A stretch of 64,000 bases of DNA from Chloracidobacterium sp. (lineage in GTDB: Bacteria; Acidobacteriota; Blastocatellia; Pyrinomonadales; Pyrinomonadaceae). Position 1 is the first letter of the stretch; every line of letters starts with the position of its first letter. The position numbers and the translations under genes were made by a program. Location of the stretch: contig JADJTD010000001.1 in NCBI GenBank assembly GCA_016711345.1, positions 2,728,001-2,792,000 of the forward strand. The letters are read 5' to 3'. Positions 52,124 to 61,741 of the stretch are shown here, in pieces. The notes under the pieces were generated by a model. It was not told the origin of the DNA and searched no databases. It saw nothing but the letters and a program-made list of their open reading frames with translations.

Positions 52124-55100
52124 ATGACCACTCTTTTTAATTTTGAATCACGCCGCAGAGTATTTTTCTGCCTGTTTGTTTTGAGTATTCTGACAGCAGT
52201 TTTTGTTCTGCCATTTCAGATGCGTTCTACTGCTGAAAAAGGCTTGGTTCAAAGAACGGAGAGTCATGATCCCGATCTGCCGAATTACGACATTCGTTCG
52301 GACAAAATGGCCTACGATAAGATAGCTGCCTTTCGCACAAGCTTGGGAAGAAACGCATCGCAGATAGCAAATGCGAGAGAGGCCTTTGTCCGTGGAGAAG
52401 AAGCTCTAAAACAGCGTGTGCCGACACTCAAGGTTGAATACAACGAAGATATTCGCATCCCTGAAGTGATCGCACCTGATGTAAAACAAGGCCGCGCATT
52501 TCTCACGGGTCCGACAACGCCTGCTCGAACGAGTCATGCTAACGTCCTTATAAATTTTCTCAAACAAAATACCGAACTCGTCGGAGCAGATTCAAATCAG
52601 ATAGACGGCTTGAAAGTCTTTGCCGATTATACAAATCCTGACGGCAATCTTTCGTTTGTCGAACTTAATCAGGAGATCAACGGCGTTCCGGTATTTCGAG
52701 GCGAGGTCAAGGCAGGCTTTACAAAACGCGGTGAAATGATCCGCGTAATCAACAATCTTGCACCGGCTTTGGATTATTCCTCTCTGTCAACCGATTTCCG
52801 CGATCCTGTCAATGCTGTCCAATCCGCTGCCGCGCTGATCAATAACGACACATCGAAACTTGATCTGCGCAGAAACACAAAGGAATCGACAGATCTTAAA
52901 GCAGTTTTTGGCACCGGCGGTTCGGCAACGACGGCTGAGAAGATGTATTTCCCGACCGAGCCCGGTGTTGCAGTTCCGGCTTGGCGAGTGCTGATATGGC
53001 AGCCGGTAAATGCGTTTTATGTGATCGTCGACGCGGCAACGGGAACGATGCTCTGGCGCAAGAACATTGTTCAGGATCAGACACAGGCTGCCACATATAA
53101 TGTATATACAAATCCAAATGCGATGATCAACGTTGCCGACAGCCCATTTCCGGGAACGCCCGGCCCGACCTCGCCGGACGGTACACAAGCCGCGGGCATT
53201 CCCCGAACGATGATGACGCTCATCGGCAACGAGCCGCCATATCAATTCAACAACAATGGCTGGATGACTGACGGAACAAACACGACGGATGGTAACGCAG
53301 TGCAGGCAGGCCTCGACCGCGATTCCGCAAACGGCCCCGATGCAAATGGCTCTCCGGCAGGTAGTCCGACTCGCGTATTCGATTTCCCGTTCACACCTGG
53401 CATTCCTACCAACCCAGCTCAAAATGGCGGCGACGAACCATTGCCGGCCGGTACCGTACCGTCTCCGTGCGGAGCGGTCGCTCCGGAAATGATCGATTAT
53501 CAACGTGCGGCCGTCACGCAGCTTTTTTACATTACCAATCGTATTCACGACGAGTATTACCGGCTAGGGTTTACGGAACAGGCACGCAATTTCCAGCAGG
53601 ATAATTTCGGACGCGGCGGAGCAGGCAACGACCGTGTTTCAGCCGAGGCACAAGATTGTTCTGGTACAAACAACGCAAATTTTGGAACGCCGTCGGACGG
53701 CGGCCGCCCGCGAATGCAGATGTATCTTTGGACCGGGCCGACTCCGGATTTTGACGGCGATCTTGACGCCGATGTGATCGTTCACGAATACACACACGGC
53801 CTTTCGAATCGACTCCACGGAAACAGCAGCGGCTTAGGATCAAACATGTCGGGCGGCATGGGCGAAGGCTGGGGTGATTTTTACGGCCACGCTATGTTGT
53901 CCGAGCCGACGGATCCGATCAACGGCATATACACTACTGGTGGCTACGACACTTACCGCGGAGCAGGCGGAGCCTTTTTCAACAATTATTACTACGGAAT
54001 TCGCCGCTTTCCGAAGGCTGTCATTGCATTCACAGGCGGCCCGAATAACCGGCCGCATAACCCTCTGACTTTTGCCGATGCTGACGCAACACAGTTGAAC
54101 ATTTCAGATGGAGCTTATGCTCGCGGCTCTTTTGGATCGTCTACAGCAGATCAGGTTCATGGCCTCGGTGAGATTTGGAGTAGCGCTCTTTGGGAAGTGA
54201 GGGCCAAGTTCATAACGCGGCTAGGTTGGGAAGTCGGCAACCGTAGAACGCTGCAGCTCGTAACGGATGGGATGAAACTCGCACCGCTGAATCCGACATT
54301 TATAACGGAACGTGACGCGATCATTGCTGCGGCACAGGCCCTTGGAGGAGCTGATACGGCGGATGTGTGGGCCGGATTTGCTTTGCGAGGCGTGGGATTT
54401 AGTGCACAAGTGGTGGTCAACGGCAGCGGAGGTTCGACTCGCGTCATTGAAGCCTTCGACCTTCCCAATCTGCGGCAGTTGCCAAACTTTACCATTTCGG
54501 ATTCGAGCGGCAACAATAATGGCTACTTCGAGCCGTCTGAAAATGTGCTCGTGACGGTTCCTATCAATAATTCCACCGGCAACATAGCAACCGATGTCAT
54601 GGTAGCTATCAACGGAGGTTCGCCTATTAGTTATGGCACCATTGCGAACAGCGAAACTGTGTCGAGGACGTTTCCGGTAACCTTGCCGGCCGTCGCTTGC
54701 GGAAGCACGACGACGCTCAACATTAGTATTAACAGTAGTCTTGGCCAGGCAAACGCAAGCGGTGTTGTCGGGCCGCTGGGTGTTCCGTCATTTGGCGGAT
54801 CGACAGAAAATTTTGACGGAGTTCCCGCTCCGGCTTTGCCGGCAGCTTGGACGCAGGCGAACTCCGGCGCACAGGCGGCCTGGATCACTTCGGCATCTGG
54901 AGCGGACACGGCACCAAATTCGGCCTTTGGCAATGACGCAGCCTCGCCGGGCGAATCATCACTTATCAGCCCGCTGATCCAAGTCACTTCGTCTGCGGCT
55001 TCAGTTACTTTCCGCAACCAATATTCATTCGAAACGCCCGATTGGGATGCGATGGTGCTCGAGATAAGTATCGCTAATGGAGCGTTTCAAGACATAGTTG

Positions 55101-56197
55101 CCGCAGGCGGCTCATTTGTGACGGGCGGTTATACAGGAACGGTGAACAATACTTCAGGTAATCCGCTCGGGGGACGAATGGCGTGGATCGGAGTTTCCGC
55201 CGGGTATATTACGTCAACAGCAAATCTGCCTGCATCTGCGAATGGCCAAAATGTAAAACTTCGCTGGCGTATCGCGACCGACGCGGCTGTCGGCGGAGTC
55301 GGTGCAAATGTTGATACCGTTTCCTTGACGGGAGCGGTCATCCAGAATGGCTACACATGTCCGCCGATTGTCGCGACACGTTCGCGAGCGGATTTTGACG
55401 GCGACGGGAAGACTGACATTTCGGTGTTTCGTCCTTCAGACGGCAATTGGTATTTGCAGCGTTCGACCGAGGGCTTTACGGGCGTGAATTGGGGGCTTTC
55501 AACCGACATTTTGACGCCGGGCGATTTTGATGGCGATGGTCTGGCTGACACAGCGGTTTTCCGTCCGTCAAACGGTTATTGGTACGGCGTCAACAGCGGA
55601 AACGGAACAACATTTGCCACAAATTTCGGCCTCGCAGGTGACGTACCTCAGGTTGGTGATTTTGACAATGACGGCAAGGACGACATCGCTGTTTTCCGTC
55701 CGTCGAACGGAACATGGTATTGGCTCAGGAGCAGCGACGGACAGTTCGTCGGGGTCCAGTATGGGCAGAACGGAGACGTGCCGGTAATCGGTGATTATTC
55801 CGGTGATGGAAAAGCCGATGTGGCTGTATTCCGATCCGGCATCTGGTATGGCACTGATAGTTCCGACGGATCGTTCAATGCGGAACAATTCGGACTCGGT
55901 ACCGATTTGCCCGTGCCGGCCGATTACGACGGTGACGACATCATCGACCTTGCCGTCTTCAGACCTTCTGACGGCAACTGGTACATACACAACAGCACCA
56001 ACGGCCAGTTCTTTACGATTCACTGGGGCCAAAACGGCGACGTTCCGGTTCCGGGCGACTACGATGGCGACGGCAAAGACGACGTCGGTGTATTCCGTAG
56101 CGGCATTTGGTACATCAACCCTACGACTGATCCTGATATGACGCTTCAGTTCGGGTTGAGTTCCGATATGCCGATCCCGAAAAAATATATTCCTTAG
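52124..56197 (+). CDS. Secreted M36 (fungalysin) metalloprotease with six C-terminal VCBS repeats
   Basis: 1,357 residues from ATG at 52124 (GGAGA 52112-52116; the longer TTG frame lacks a leader). A signal peptide (RRVFFCLFVLSILTAVFVL) and an FTP-type inhibitory propeptide (about 50-300, LSFVELNQEINGVPVFRGEV) precede the catalytic domain. The zinc site is HEYTH at 554-558, with the third ligand Glu in GMGEGWGDFYGH. Then follow a P-domain-like linker, a MAM/choice-of-anchor J-like sandwich (about 885-1080, ENFDGVPAPALPAAW) and six VCBS/FG-GAP-like calcium repeats (about 1088-1357). The repeats are of the same type as those in the protein at 23007. It probably digests extracellular protein and may be held at the surface by the repeats. 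Confidence 0.92.
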   Translation: MTTLFNFESRRRVFFCLFVLSILTAVFVLPFQMRSTAEKGLVQRTESHDPDLPNYDIRSDKMAYDKIAAFRTSLGRNASQIANAREAFVRGEEALKQRVPTLKVEYNEDIRIPEVIAPDVKQGRAFLTGPTTPARTSHANVLINFLKQNTELVGADSNQIDGLKVFADYTNPDGNLSFVELNQEINGVPVFRGEVKAGFTKRGEMIRVINNLAPALDYSSLSTDFRDPVNAVQSAAALINNDTSKLDLRRNTKESTDLKAVFGTGGSATTAEKMYFPTEPGVAVPAWRVLIWQPVNAFYVIVDAATGTMLWRKNIVQDQTQAATYNVYTNPNAMINVADSPFPGTPGPTSPDGTQAAGIPRTMMTLIGNEPPYQFNNNGWMTDGTNTTDGNAVQAGLDRDSANGPDANGSPAGSPTRVFDFPFTPGIPTNPAQNGGDEPLPAGTVPSPCGAVAPEMIDYQRAAVTQLFYITNRIHDEYYRLGFTEQARNFQQDNFGRGGAGNDRVSAEAQDCSGTNNANFGTPSDGGRPRMQMYLWTGPTPDFDGDLDADVIVHEYTHGLSNRLHGNSSGLGSNMSGGMGEGWGDFYGHAMLSEPTDPINGIYTTGGYDTYRGAGGAFFNNYYYGIRRFPKAVIAFTGGPNNRPHNPLTFADADATQLNISDGAYARGSFGSSTADQVHGLGEIWSSALWEVRAKFITRLGWEVGNRRTLQLVTDGMKLAPLNPTFITERDAIIAAAQALGGADTADVWAGFALRGVGFSAQVVVNGSGGSTRVIEAFDLPNLRQLPNFTISDSSGNNNGYFEPSENVLVTVPINNSTGNIATDVMVAINGGSPISYGTIANSETVSRTFPVTLPAVACGSTTTLNISINSSLGQANASGVVGPLGVPSFGGSTENFDGVPAPALPAAWTQANSGAQAAWITSASGADTAPNSAFGNDAASPGESSLISPLIQVTSSAASVTFRNQYSFETPDWDAMVLEISIANGAFQDIVAAGGSFVTGGYTGTVNNTSGNPLGGRMAWIGVSAGYITSTANLPASANGQNVKLRWRIATDAAVGGVGANVDTVSLTGAVIQNGYTCPPIVATRSRADFDGDGKTDISVFRPSDGNWYLQRSTEGFTGVNWGLSTDILTPGDFDGDGLADTAVFRPSNGYWYGVNSGNGTTFATNFGLAGDVPQVGDFDNDGKDDIAVFRPSNGTWYWLRSSDGQFVGVQYGQNGDVPVIGDYSGDGKADVAVFRSGIWYGTDSSDGSFNAEQFGLGTDLPVPADYDGDDIIDLAVFRPSDGNWYIHNSTNGQFFTIHWGQNGDVPVPGDYDGDGKDDVGVFRSGIWYINPTTDPDMTLQFGLSSDMPIPKKYIP

Positions 56198-56210
56198 AAT
56201 CATGACTAAA

Positions 56211-56240
56211 AGGGCGTCCAAAATCTCCGGACGCCCTCTT
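56211..56240. terminator. Bidirectional terminator after the M36 protease
   Basis: AGGGCGTCC (56211-56219) pairs with GGACGCCCT (56229-56237), flanked by AAAA and CTTTAA. It lies between convergent stops at 56197 and 56281. Confidence 0.8.
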
Positions 56241-56280
56241 TAATCAACTGGACAGGGGGGTATCTGGACTTGTTACTTTA

Positions 56281-59200
56281 CTACCAAGCGATCGCAATCA
56301 GTCCTTCTTCTGCCATTGCTTTCGGGGCCCCCTCGTTGAACATTACTCGTTCCCAAATTAAAGGTGATTTCGAACCGCGAAGTCCGACGGCAAAGAATCT
56401 CAGTTTCAAAAGCACACCATCCTCATCTATCGGCATCGGGCCGTACATAACTACTCGAAGCAGTCCCGGCTCGTTCGGGTTGGCAACAGCTGTTAAGCCG
56501 CGGCTAACCGTTCCTGCCAGTTCCACAGGCTCTGCCTGAGGCTGGATCACTGTCGGGTCGTATCGGAGATCGAACTCATAAGCGATGATTCCCATATTAG
56601 CCGCTCCCTGAACCGAAACAGGTATGATCACTTCGCTATCCGCAGGTGTGACAAGCTTCGGCAGATTGACTGCCGTGCTTCTCTCAGGCCCTGCGACCGG
56701 TCGAAGTGGACCTGCTGCCCAGTTACCCGTGACTTCACCGACAAGTATTCCTATGTAGTCCTGTCCCGTAGGATTGCCGATCGGATCCGTGTAGCTCCTC
56801 GTCGTCGGCGATGCTCCGATCGGGAACGTCGGTTCTGTTACGCTAGGAACGAAGAATCTCCAAGTGTTGGTGATGCCGATTGGTGGTCCGAGACCCGATA
56901 CAAACCTTGCGATCTGCGCAGCGTCGGTCGAGGACAGTGCTCCATTGTTGGTCACGTCGGCAGCGATCCTCTGACGGGCGGTGGCGATGAGCACCGTTCC
57001 AGCTACATGCTGTGCGATACGAGCCGCATCCGCCGAAGCAATACCATTCTGTCCAGTCGTCTTCGCCACTCCGACAGTGTAATTACCCGCACCGAATCCG
57101 GTCAGTGTGTACTGTCCTGCTGTTCCGCCAGGAGCTGCTGTCGTCGTGAACACATTAGGCGATCCCGTTCCCGTCACCTGTGCGTTCGAAATGAACTTCG
57201 TCGTTGGCGATGCAGGGTTACCGTACGTTACCGTTCCCGCGACCGAATCTCCACCAGGGGTTGCTGTCGGGGTGTTTGCGGGCGTATTGGTAGCTGTGAT
57301 CGTCGGTGTTGGCGTAAAGGTTGACGTTGCCGTTGCTGTCGCGGTGTTCGTTCTTGTTGCCGTTGGAGTAAAGGTTGCCGTCACCGTTGCGGTTGCAGTT
57401 GGTGTATTAGTAGGCGTATTTGCCGGATTACAAATGTAACTTACCGTGTCGATGCCGATGACATCCGAATTTGTACCGGTTGGCCCGCCGTTCTCGACAT
57501 AATAACGGAACGCTATCCGACCGTTGACTGGTGATCCAAGACCGCTGACAATCGCCGTGAATTGCGTCCATACGAGCGGATAACTGCCAAGACCAGAAGT
57601 CAGGTAGCTTGGATTAATGTCGAGCATCAATGTTGTAAAATCGCCTACGCTAGTTGCCGTTGCCCCCACATTCGAACTTGCGCCGTTCGTGCTCATTCGT
57701 ATCTGAAGACGGTCCGCAAATTGAACCGGTGTTGCCGTCCGCGTCCAGAATGTGAACTGAGCGCCATTTTGGAGAGTCAGCGGCGGACTAATGAGCCAAT
57801 TGCTCAGCGTCGATAGACCGGTGCCGTTGTTAAAATCGGCACTTATATATGCGGCGGTGGAAGGAGTCGGACTAGCGACAGGGCTTGGTGACTGTGCTGG
57901 AAATGCTCCCGATTCGCCTTGAAACCAACCGGACGTGCCTGGACCGGGCTGGCTGTTGTTGGTCTGAACCCATCCGGTTGCTGGCAGTGTCGTTATGTCG
58001 GCAAATCCTTCCGCGAGACTACAAACCGCCGCAGGAGCAGCGGGAGTTGCTGTCGGCGTATTAGTCGGCGTTGGCACTAGGCATGTCCCGAGACGAACCG
58101 TCAAAGAGTTGGCATCGCGATTAACAACCGCAAAATCTTGCCTGCCGTCTGCGTTGAAATCACCAATCGTTACCGAACCTGGGAAACTGTCGACATCTAC
58201 TTCGGTTGAGCCGCTGAACCCGCCCGATCCGTCGCCGAGCCGGATCGATACGGTGCCTGATTTATAGTTGACAGCGGCGATGTCTTGCTTGCCGTCGTTA
58301 TTGAAGTCACCGACCGCGACCGAATTTGGATTAAATCCCACAACGATACTCGCTGTACCGCTAAAACCGCCAAGTCCGTCTCCGAGGCGAATGGAAACTG
58401 TGTCCGACTTAAAGTTAGCAACAGCAATATCCTGTTTACCGTCGTTATTAAAGTCGCCGAATGCAACCGAAACCGGATCGCTTCCGACGGAAACTTCTGT
58501 AGTGCCGCTAAAACCACCCGATCCGTCACCGATCCGGATAGACACCGTTCCGGGAAAATTATCATTGGCCGTGGCGATATCCGGGTTGCCATCACTATTA
58601 AAATCGCCGATAGCGACTGCGTTTGGATTGCCTCCAACGCCGATATTGGTCGTTCCGCTAAAGGCACCGAGACCGTCACCTAAGCGGATCGAGACGTTGC
58701 CGGAAATGTAATTGGCGACCGCGATGTCACGTTTGCCGTCGTTGTTGAAATCGCTGTCCGCGACCGAGATCGGATTGCTGCCGACGGCAACTTCCGGAAT
58801 GGCGGGCGAAGTAAAGCCGCCAAGCCCATCGCCGATTCGTATGGAGACGGTATTTGCAAGAGAGTTTGCGGTGGCGATATCCTGCTTTCCATCATTGTTA
58901 AAATCTGCAGCCGCTACTGAAACCGGGCCGCTGCTTACAGACACATCCGTCGTGCCCGAAAAACTGCCGAGCCCGTTGCCGAGGCGGATCGAAACCGTTG
59001 ATGAATTGACATTGACAGCGGCGATGTCTTGCTTGCCGTCATTGTTGAAATCGCTTAACGCAGCGGAAATAGGGTTGCTCCCAACCCCGACGTTTGCCGC
59101 ATTGCTAAAATTTGGAACGCCATTACACGCGACACCGTTCGTCACTGTGAGCTGAAATGTTCTCGTCGCCGTGCCGCCAGGCCCAAATGCCCGGACCGTC

Positions 59201-59574
59201 ACCGTGTAAGTGCCGGGAGCGATATTGGCGTGATGGGCATTCGTTACTTGAATGACCCCCGTTATCGGATCGGCGGTCAATTCACCTACAAAACCAGCAG
59301 TGGTTACAGCACTAATGCTTGTCGTGCTCGTCGGCCCGACATCGGGCGTGATCGTTGTGTTCGAACCCAGAGCAATCGGAGTATTAGGATAATTGCCAAG
59401 TGTTGCAGCGGGGGTAAGTAATAATGATTCCGCAGGTACAACCAGATCATCAGAAGCAAAGAAAAGGCTAAGGTCAAATAAGTTGCCCCAGGAACCGTTG
59501 ATGGAGGTAACAGCACCAAGCATCAAAATAGAAATTGTAAAAAAAAGACGTGAAAAAAATTTGTGTTTGAACAT
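56281..59574 (-). CDS. Secreted seven-blade FG-GAP propeller protein with a dockerin/cohesin-like C-terminus
   Basis: 1,097 residues from ATG at 59574, with GGAGG nine bases upstream; an in-frame GTG at 59589 lies within that Shine-Dalgarno. Order: a signal peptide (FSRLFFTISILMLGAV); a cadherin/Ig-like domain (about 50-150, HANIAPGTYTVTVRAFGPGG); seven FG-GAP repeats (about 155-498), each with a D-F-N-x-D-G-K-Q-D-I calcium loop and a VSIRLGDGLG strand, enough for a seven-blade propeller; a Pro/Thr linker; a choice-of-anchor J-like sandwich (about 518-715); a long Thr/Pro linker; dockerin-like repeats (DAARIAQHVAG, then DVTNNGALSSTDAAQIARF); and a cohesin-like domain (about 978-1097, IAYEFDLRYDPTVIQPQAEPV). 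Compared with the giant proteins it lacks the terminal CNA-B-like domain. No sigma/kinase pair is adjacent. Confidence 0.85.
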   Translation of the reverse strand: MFKHKFFSRLFFTISILMLGAVTSINGSWGNLFDLSLFFASDDLVVPAESLLLTPAATLGNYPNTPIALGSNTTITPDVGPTSTTSISAVTTAGFVGELTADPITGVIQVTNAHHANIAPGTYTVTVRAFGPGGTATRTFQLTVTNGVACNGVPNFSNAANVGVGSNPISAALSDFNNDGKQDIAAVNVNSSTVSIRLGNGLGSFSGTTDVSVSSGPVSVAAADFNNDGKQDIATANSLANTVSIRIGDGLGGFTSPAIPEVAVGSNPISVADSDFNNDGKRDIAVANYISGNVSIRLGDGLGAFSGTTNIGVGGNPNAVAIGDFNSDGNPDIATANDNFPGTVSIRIGDGSGGFSGTTEVSVGSDPVSVAFGDFNNDGKQDIAVANFKSDTVSIRLGDGLGGFSGTASIVVGFNPNSVAVGDFNNDGKQDIAAVNYKSGTVSIRLGDGSGGFSGSTEVDVDSFPGSVTIGDFNADGRQDFAVVNRDANSLTVRLGTCLVPTPTNTPTATPAAPAAVCSLAEGFADITTLPATGWVQTNNSQPGPGTSGWFQGESGAFPAQSPSPVASPTPSTAAYISADFNNGTGLSTLSNWLISPPLTLQNGAQFTFWTRTATPVQFADRLQIRMSTNGASSNVGATATSVGDFTTLMLDINPSYLTSGLGSYPLVWTQFTAIVSGLGSPVNGRIAFRYYVENGGPTGTNSDVIGIDTVSYICNPANTPTNTPTATATVTATFTPTATRTNTATATATSTFTPTPTITATNTPANTPTATPGGDSVAGTVTYGNPASPTTKFISNAQVTGTGSPNVFTTTAAPGGTAGQYTLTGFGAGNYTVGVAKTTGQNGIASADAARIAQHVAGTVLIATARQRIAADVTNNGALSSTDAAQIARFVSGLGPPIGITNTWRFFVPSVTEPTFPIGASPTTRSYTDPIGNPTGQDYIGILVGEVTGNWAAGPLRPVAGPERSTAVNLPKLVTPADSEVIIPVSVQGAANMGIIAYEFDLRYDPTVIQPQAEPVELAGTVSRGLTAVANPNEPGLLRVVMYGPMPIDEDGVLLKLRFFAVGLRGSKSPLIWERVMFNEGAPKAMAEEGLIAIAW

Positions 59575-59680
59575 CTTAGAAACCTCCACCAGCGGATCGG
59601 TCAGACGGGTTAATATGAAATATCTTTAAGACAGGCAGGCGTCGAATCAATTGCGTTACGAAATTTAACTTAACGGAAAA

Positions 59681-59709
59681 ATTATTGGGTTTATTATCTG
59701 CATTGTCAA
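59681..59709 (-). promoter_or_regulatory. Predicted sigma70-type promoter for the propeller protein
   Basis: On the minus strand TTGACA (59709-59704), a 17-base spacer and AATAAT (59686-59681), 107 bases before the ATG. Confidence 0.4.
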
Positions 59710-59738
59710 TGCTACGCGAAACACGGTGTTTAAACTCG

Positions 59739-59768
59739 TTGACATTCTTGTTGTCGATGCCCTAATCT
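59739..59768 (+). promoter_or_regulatory. Predicted sigma70-type promoter for the CxxCH protein
   Basis: TTGACA (59739-59744), an 18-base spacer and TAATCT (59763-59768), 87 bases before the ATG at 59856. Confidence 0.4.
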
Positions 59769-59855
59769 TTAAAAGATACATTTTCCAAGCCACGCGGCAC
59801 TTTCCGGCGTCAAATAATTGTCAATTTCTCCTTCTCTAGCACGGTCTTAAAACTT

Positions 59856-60560
59856 ATGAAAGTTGTTATCGGCAGAAGAATCCTCTTAAAGCTGGCTTTA
59901 ATAGCGGTATGCGCCGTCATGGCCTTGATTTTCGGCCTGTCAAACAGTGAGCAGGCAAACGCGTCGGCGTCGGGGCCTTCGCCCTCATTCACAAATGCTC
60001 CCGGCGAGTCCAACTGCACAGTTTGCCATGTTGATTTTCCTGCCAACAGTGGAACCGGAGGTGTCAAGATATCAGGTGTGCCGCGCATTTACTATCCCGG
60101 ACAGCAAATGACGGTCACCGTGACAACAAGCCAGGAGGACGGCGTTAACTACGGATTTCAATTGACAGCAATCGATGATTTTGGACGTGCTGCTGGCACT
60201 TGGACGCTTCAGGACACGGTCCAAACTCAGATCGTGGAAGGGCTAGTCGGTACTGATCTTCGCCAATATGTCGAGCACACTTCGGCCGGTATTGTACCCA
60301 CGACGTTCGGTTTGAAATCGTGGACATTTATTTGGAACGCTCCGCCGCAGTTTCTCGGCAGAGTGACCTTTTACGCAGCCGGCAATGCAGCCAACGGAAG
60401 CGGAGGGACTGACGGCGATTATATCTACACGACAGCGAGAGCAAGCGTCGGCGGTTCGAAGGTTTCAGATCTAGACGTAGATCTTTTGGGCGATGCGAGC
60501 ATAGTCGATTCCTCCGATGACGAGACTTATTTCGATGATGTGAGAAGCCTTTCGAGATGA
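59856..60560 (+). CDS. Exported CxxCH protein with a reeler/choice-of-anchor V-like domain
   Basis: 234 residues. A signal peptide (LKLALIAVCAVMALIFGL) is followed by GESNCTVCHVDFP, where C54-x-x-C57-H58 is a single c-type heme attachment motif near the processed N-terminus. The remainder is a beta-sandwich (VPRIYYPGQQMTVTVT, GFQLTAIDDFGRAAGTW, WTFIWNAPPQFLGRVTFYAAGNAAN) of the reeler/choice-of-anchor V type. The C-terminus is acidic and lacks a membrane anchor. A periplasmic or surface electron-transfer or sensing protein is possible. The 3' end overlaps the convergent methyltransferase gene by 34 bases. Confidence 0.75.
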   Translation: MKVVIGRRILLKLALIAVCAVMALIFGLSNSEQANASASGPSPSFTNAPGESNCTVCHVDFPANSGTGGVKISGVPRIYYPGQQMTVTVTTSQEDGVNYGFQLTAIDDFGRAAGTWTLQDTVQTQIVEGLVGTDLRQYVEHTSAGIVPTTFGLKSWTFIWNAPPQFLGRVTFYAAGNAANGSGGTDGDYIYTTARASVGGSKVSDLDVDLLGDASIVDSSDDETYFDDVRSLSR

Positions 60561-61702
60561 TGTTCGCGGATGCCGAATAGCGTTTTGATTTCGTTGATCT
60601 GCCGGTCAAAACGTTCCGGTGATAAGGGTTTTGCCAGACGCGTGGCTACGAGCATATTGTTTTTCGGAGTGTGCTCGACCGAGACAAATTCAAATAATTT
60701 CGTCGCATAGCCGCTTCGTTCAAGCAGCAGCGAGCGTAGGCCGTCGGTGATAGTTTCAGCCGTGCGTTCGAGCATGACGCCGTGTTTCAAGATGTCTTGA
60801 AACATATTAGGCGGTACGATCTGCGGCCGAATTTGCTGATGACAACATGGAGCGGCGACGATCAGGCTCGCTTTAGCGGCAATGCCTTTGTAAATGGCGT
60901 CGTCCGTGGCGGTGTTGCAGGCGTGAAGAGCGATCAGGATATCGACATCTCCGACATCGTACTCAGCAATGCTGCTGAGTACGAATTTAAGTCCGCTGAA
61001 CATCGAAGCATCTGCAACTCCGTTGCCGAGGTCGACGAGGTCTCGCTTTTGCTCGACGCCGGTCAATTCAGCATCGACGACGCGAATATTTTTGAAATAA
61101 TCGTAAGCCGCAAATGTCAGATAACCTTTGCCGGAGCCCATATCGACGATCTTTAGCTCGGTTCTATCTTTCAATTCTGATTTATCAACAAGGCTCGCCA
61201 GAACCTCGACAAATTTGTTGATCTGCCGCCATTTATCGCGCTGCTGGTCGCGAATACGGCCGGTGTCGTCGGTGATGCCTAGAGCCTTGAGATAAAAACT
61301 CTCGGAGTCGATCTGTTCCTTTTTTTCGCGGTCGTGAGCGAGCTGCGGCACAGCCTTGAATGTCGGCTTCGCGATGTTCAGCCGCGATTTATTTTTCTTG
61401 CCGATGTCGAGTTGGAAATCGTGTTCGGTTGTGAATAAATGTCCGCTGAAAAACTGTCCATCGAGAGCTTCGTTGATCAATGCGACGCCGGTACCGAAGT
61501 CGTAGTTTTTTGCCGTGTCACGAGTATCGCTGCGATACAGAAAGTAAAGCCGTGCGCCCTTTTTGGTTTTAACCAGGCGAACAAGGATCTTTTGCAGATG
61601 TTCGTCGCTGCCCTTATAATTTCCAAGCGTGAGCTTAACAAAGTTCTGGCGTTCGATGCTGTTTTTGAGTTCGCTAACAAATTTGTCGATATTCTCGCGC
61701 AT
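60527..61702 (-). CDS. SAM-dependent methyltransferase (Methyltransf_32 / GSTCD-like)
   Basis: 391 residues from ATG at 61702 (TTG at 61705 is the alternative). The N-terminal 160 residues are an unfamiliar domain with RLYFLYRSDTRDTAKN and FSGHLFTTEHDFQL. The C-terminal half is a class I methyltransferase: KIVDMGSGKGYLTFA, ELTGVEQK, DILIALHACNTATDDAI, and APCCHQQI in the place of the usual motif IV-like loop. This pattern belongs to the Methyltransf_32 group, whose substrate is poorly defined (RNA has been proposed). Divergent from the VOC gene at a 39-base gap; convergent and overlapping with the CxxCH gene. Confidence 0.8.
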   Translation of the reverse strand: MRENIDKFVSELKNSIERQNFVKLTLGNYKGSDEHLQKILVRLVKTKKGARLYFLYRSDTRDTAKNYDFGTGVALINEALDGQFFSGHLFTTEHDFQLDIGKKNKSRLNIAKPTFKAVPQLAHDREKKEQIDSESFYLKALGITDDTGRIRDQQRDKWRQINKFVEVLASLVDKSELKDRTELKIVDMGSGKGYLTFAAYDYFKNIRVVDAELTGVEQKRDLVDLGNGVADASMFSGLKFVLSSIAEYDVGDVDILIALHACNTATDDAIYKGIAAKASLIVAAPCCHQQIRPQIVPPNMFQDILKHGVMLERTAETITDGLRSLLLERSGYATKLFEFVSVEHTPKNNMLVATRLAKPLSPERFDRQINEIKTLFGIREHHLERLLTSSK

Positions 61703-61741
61703 CAAAAAAGGTTAGCATATAGATTTGCTAAAATCTGAGTT

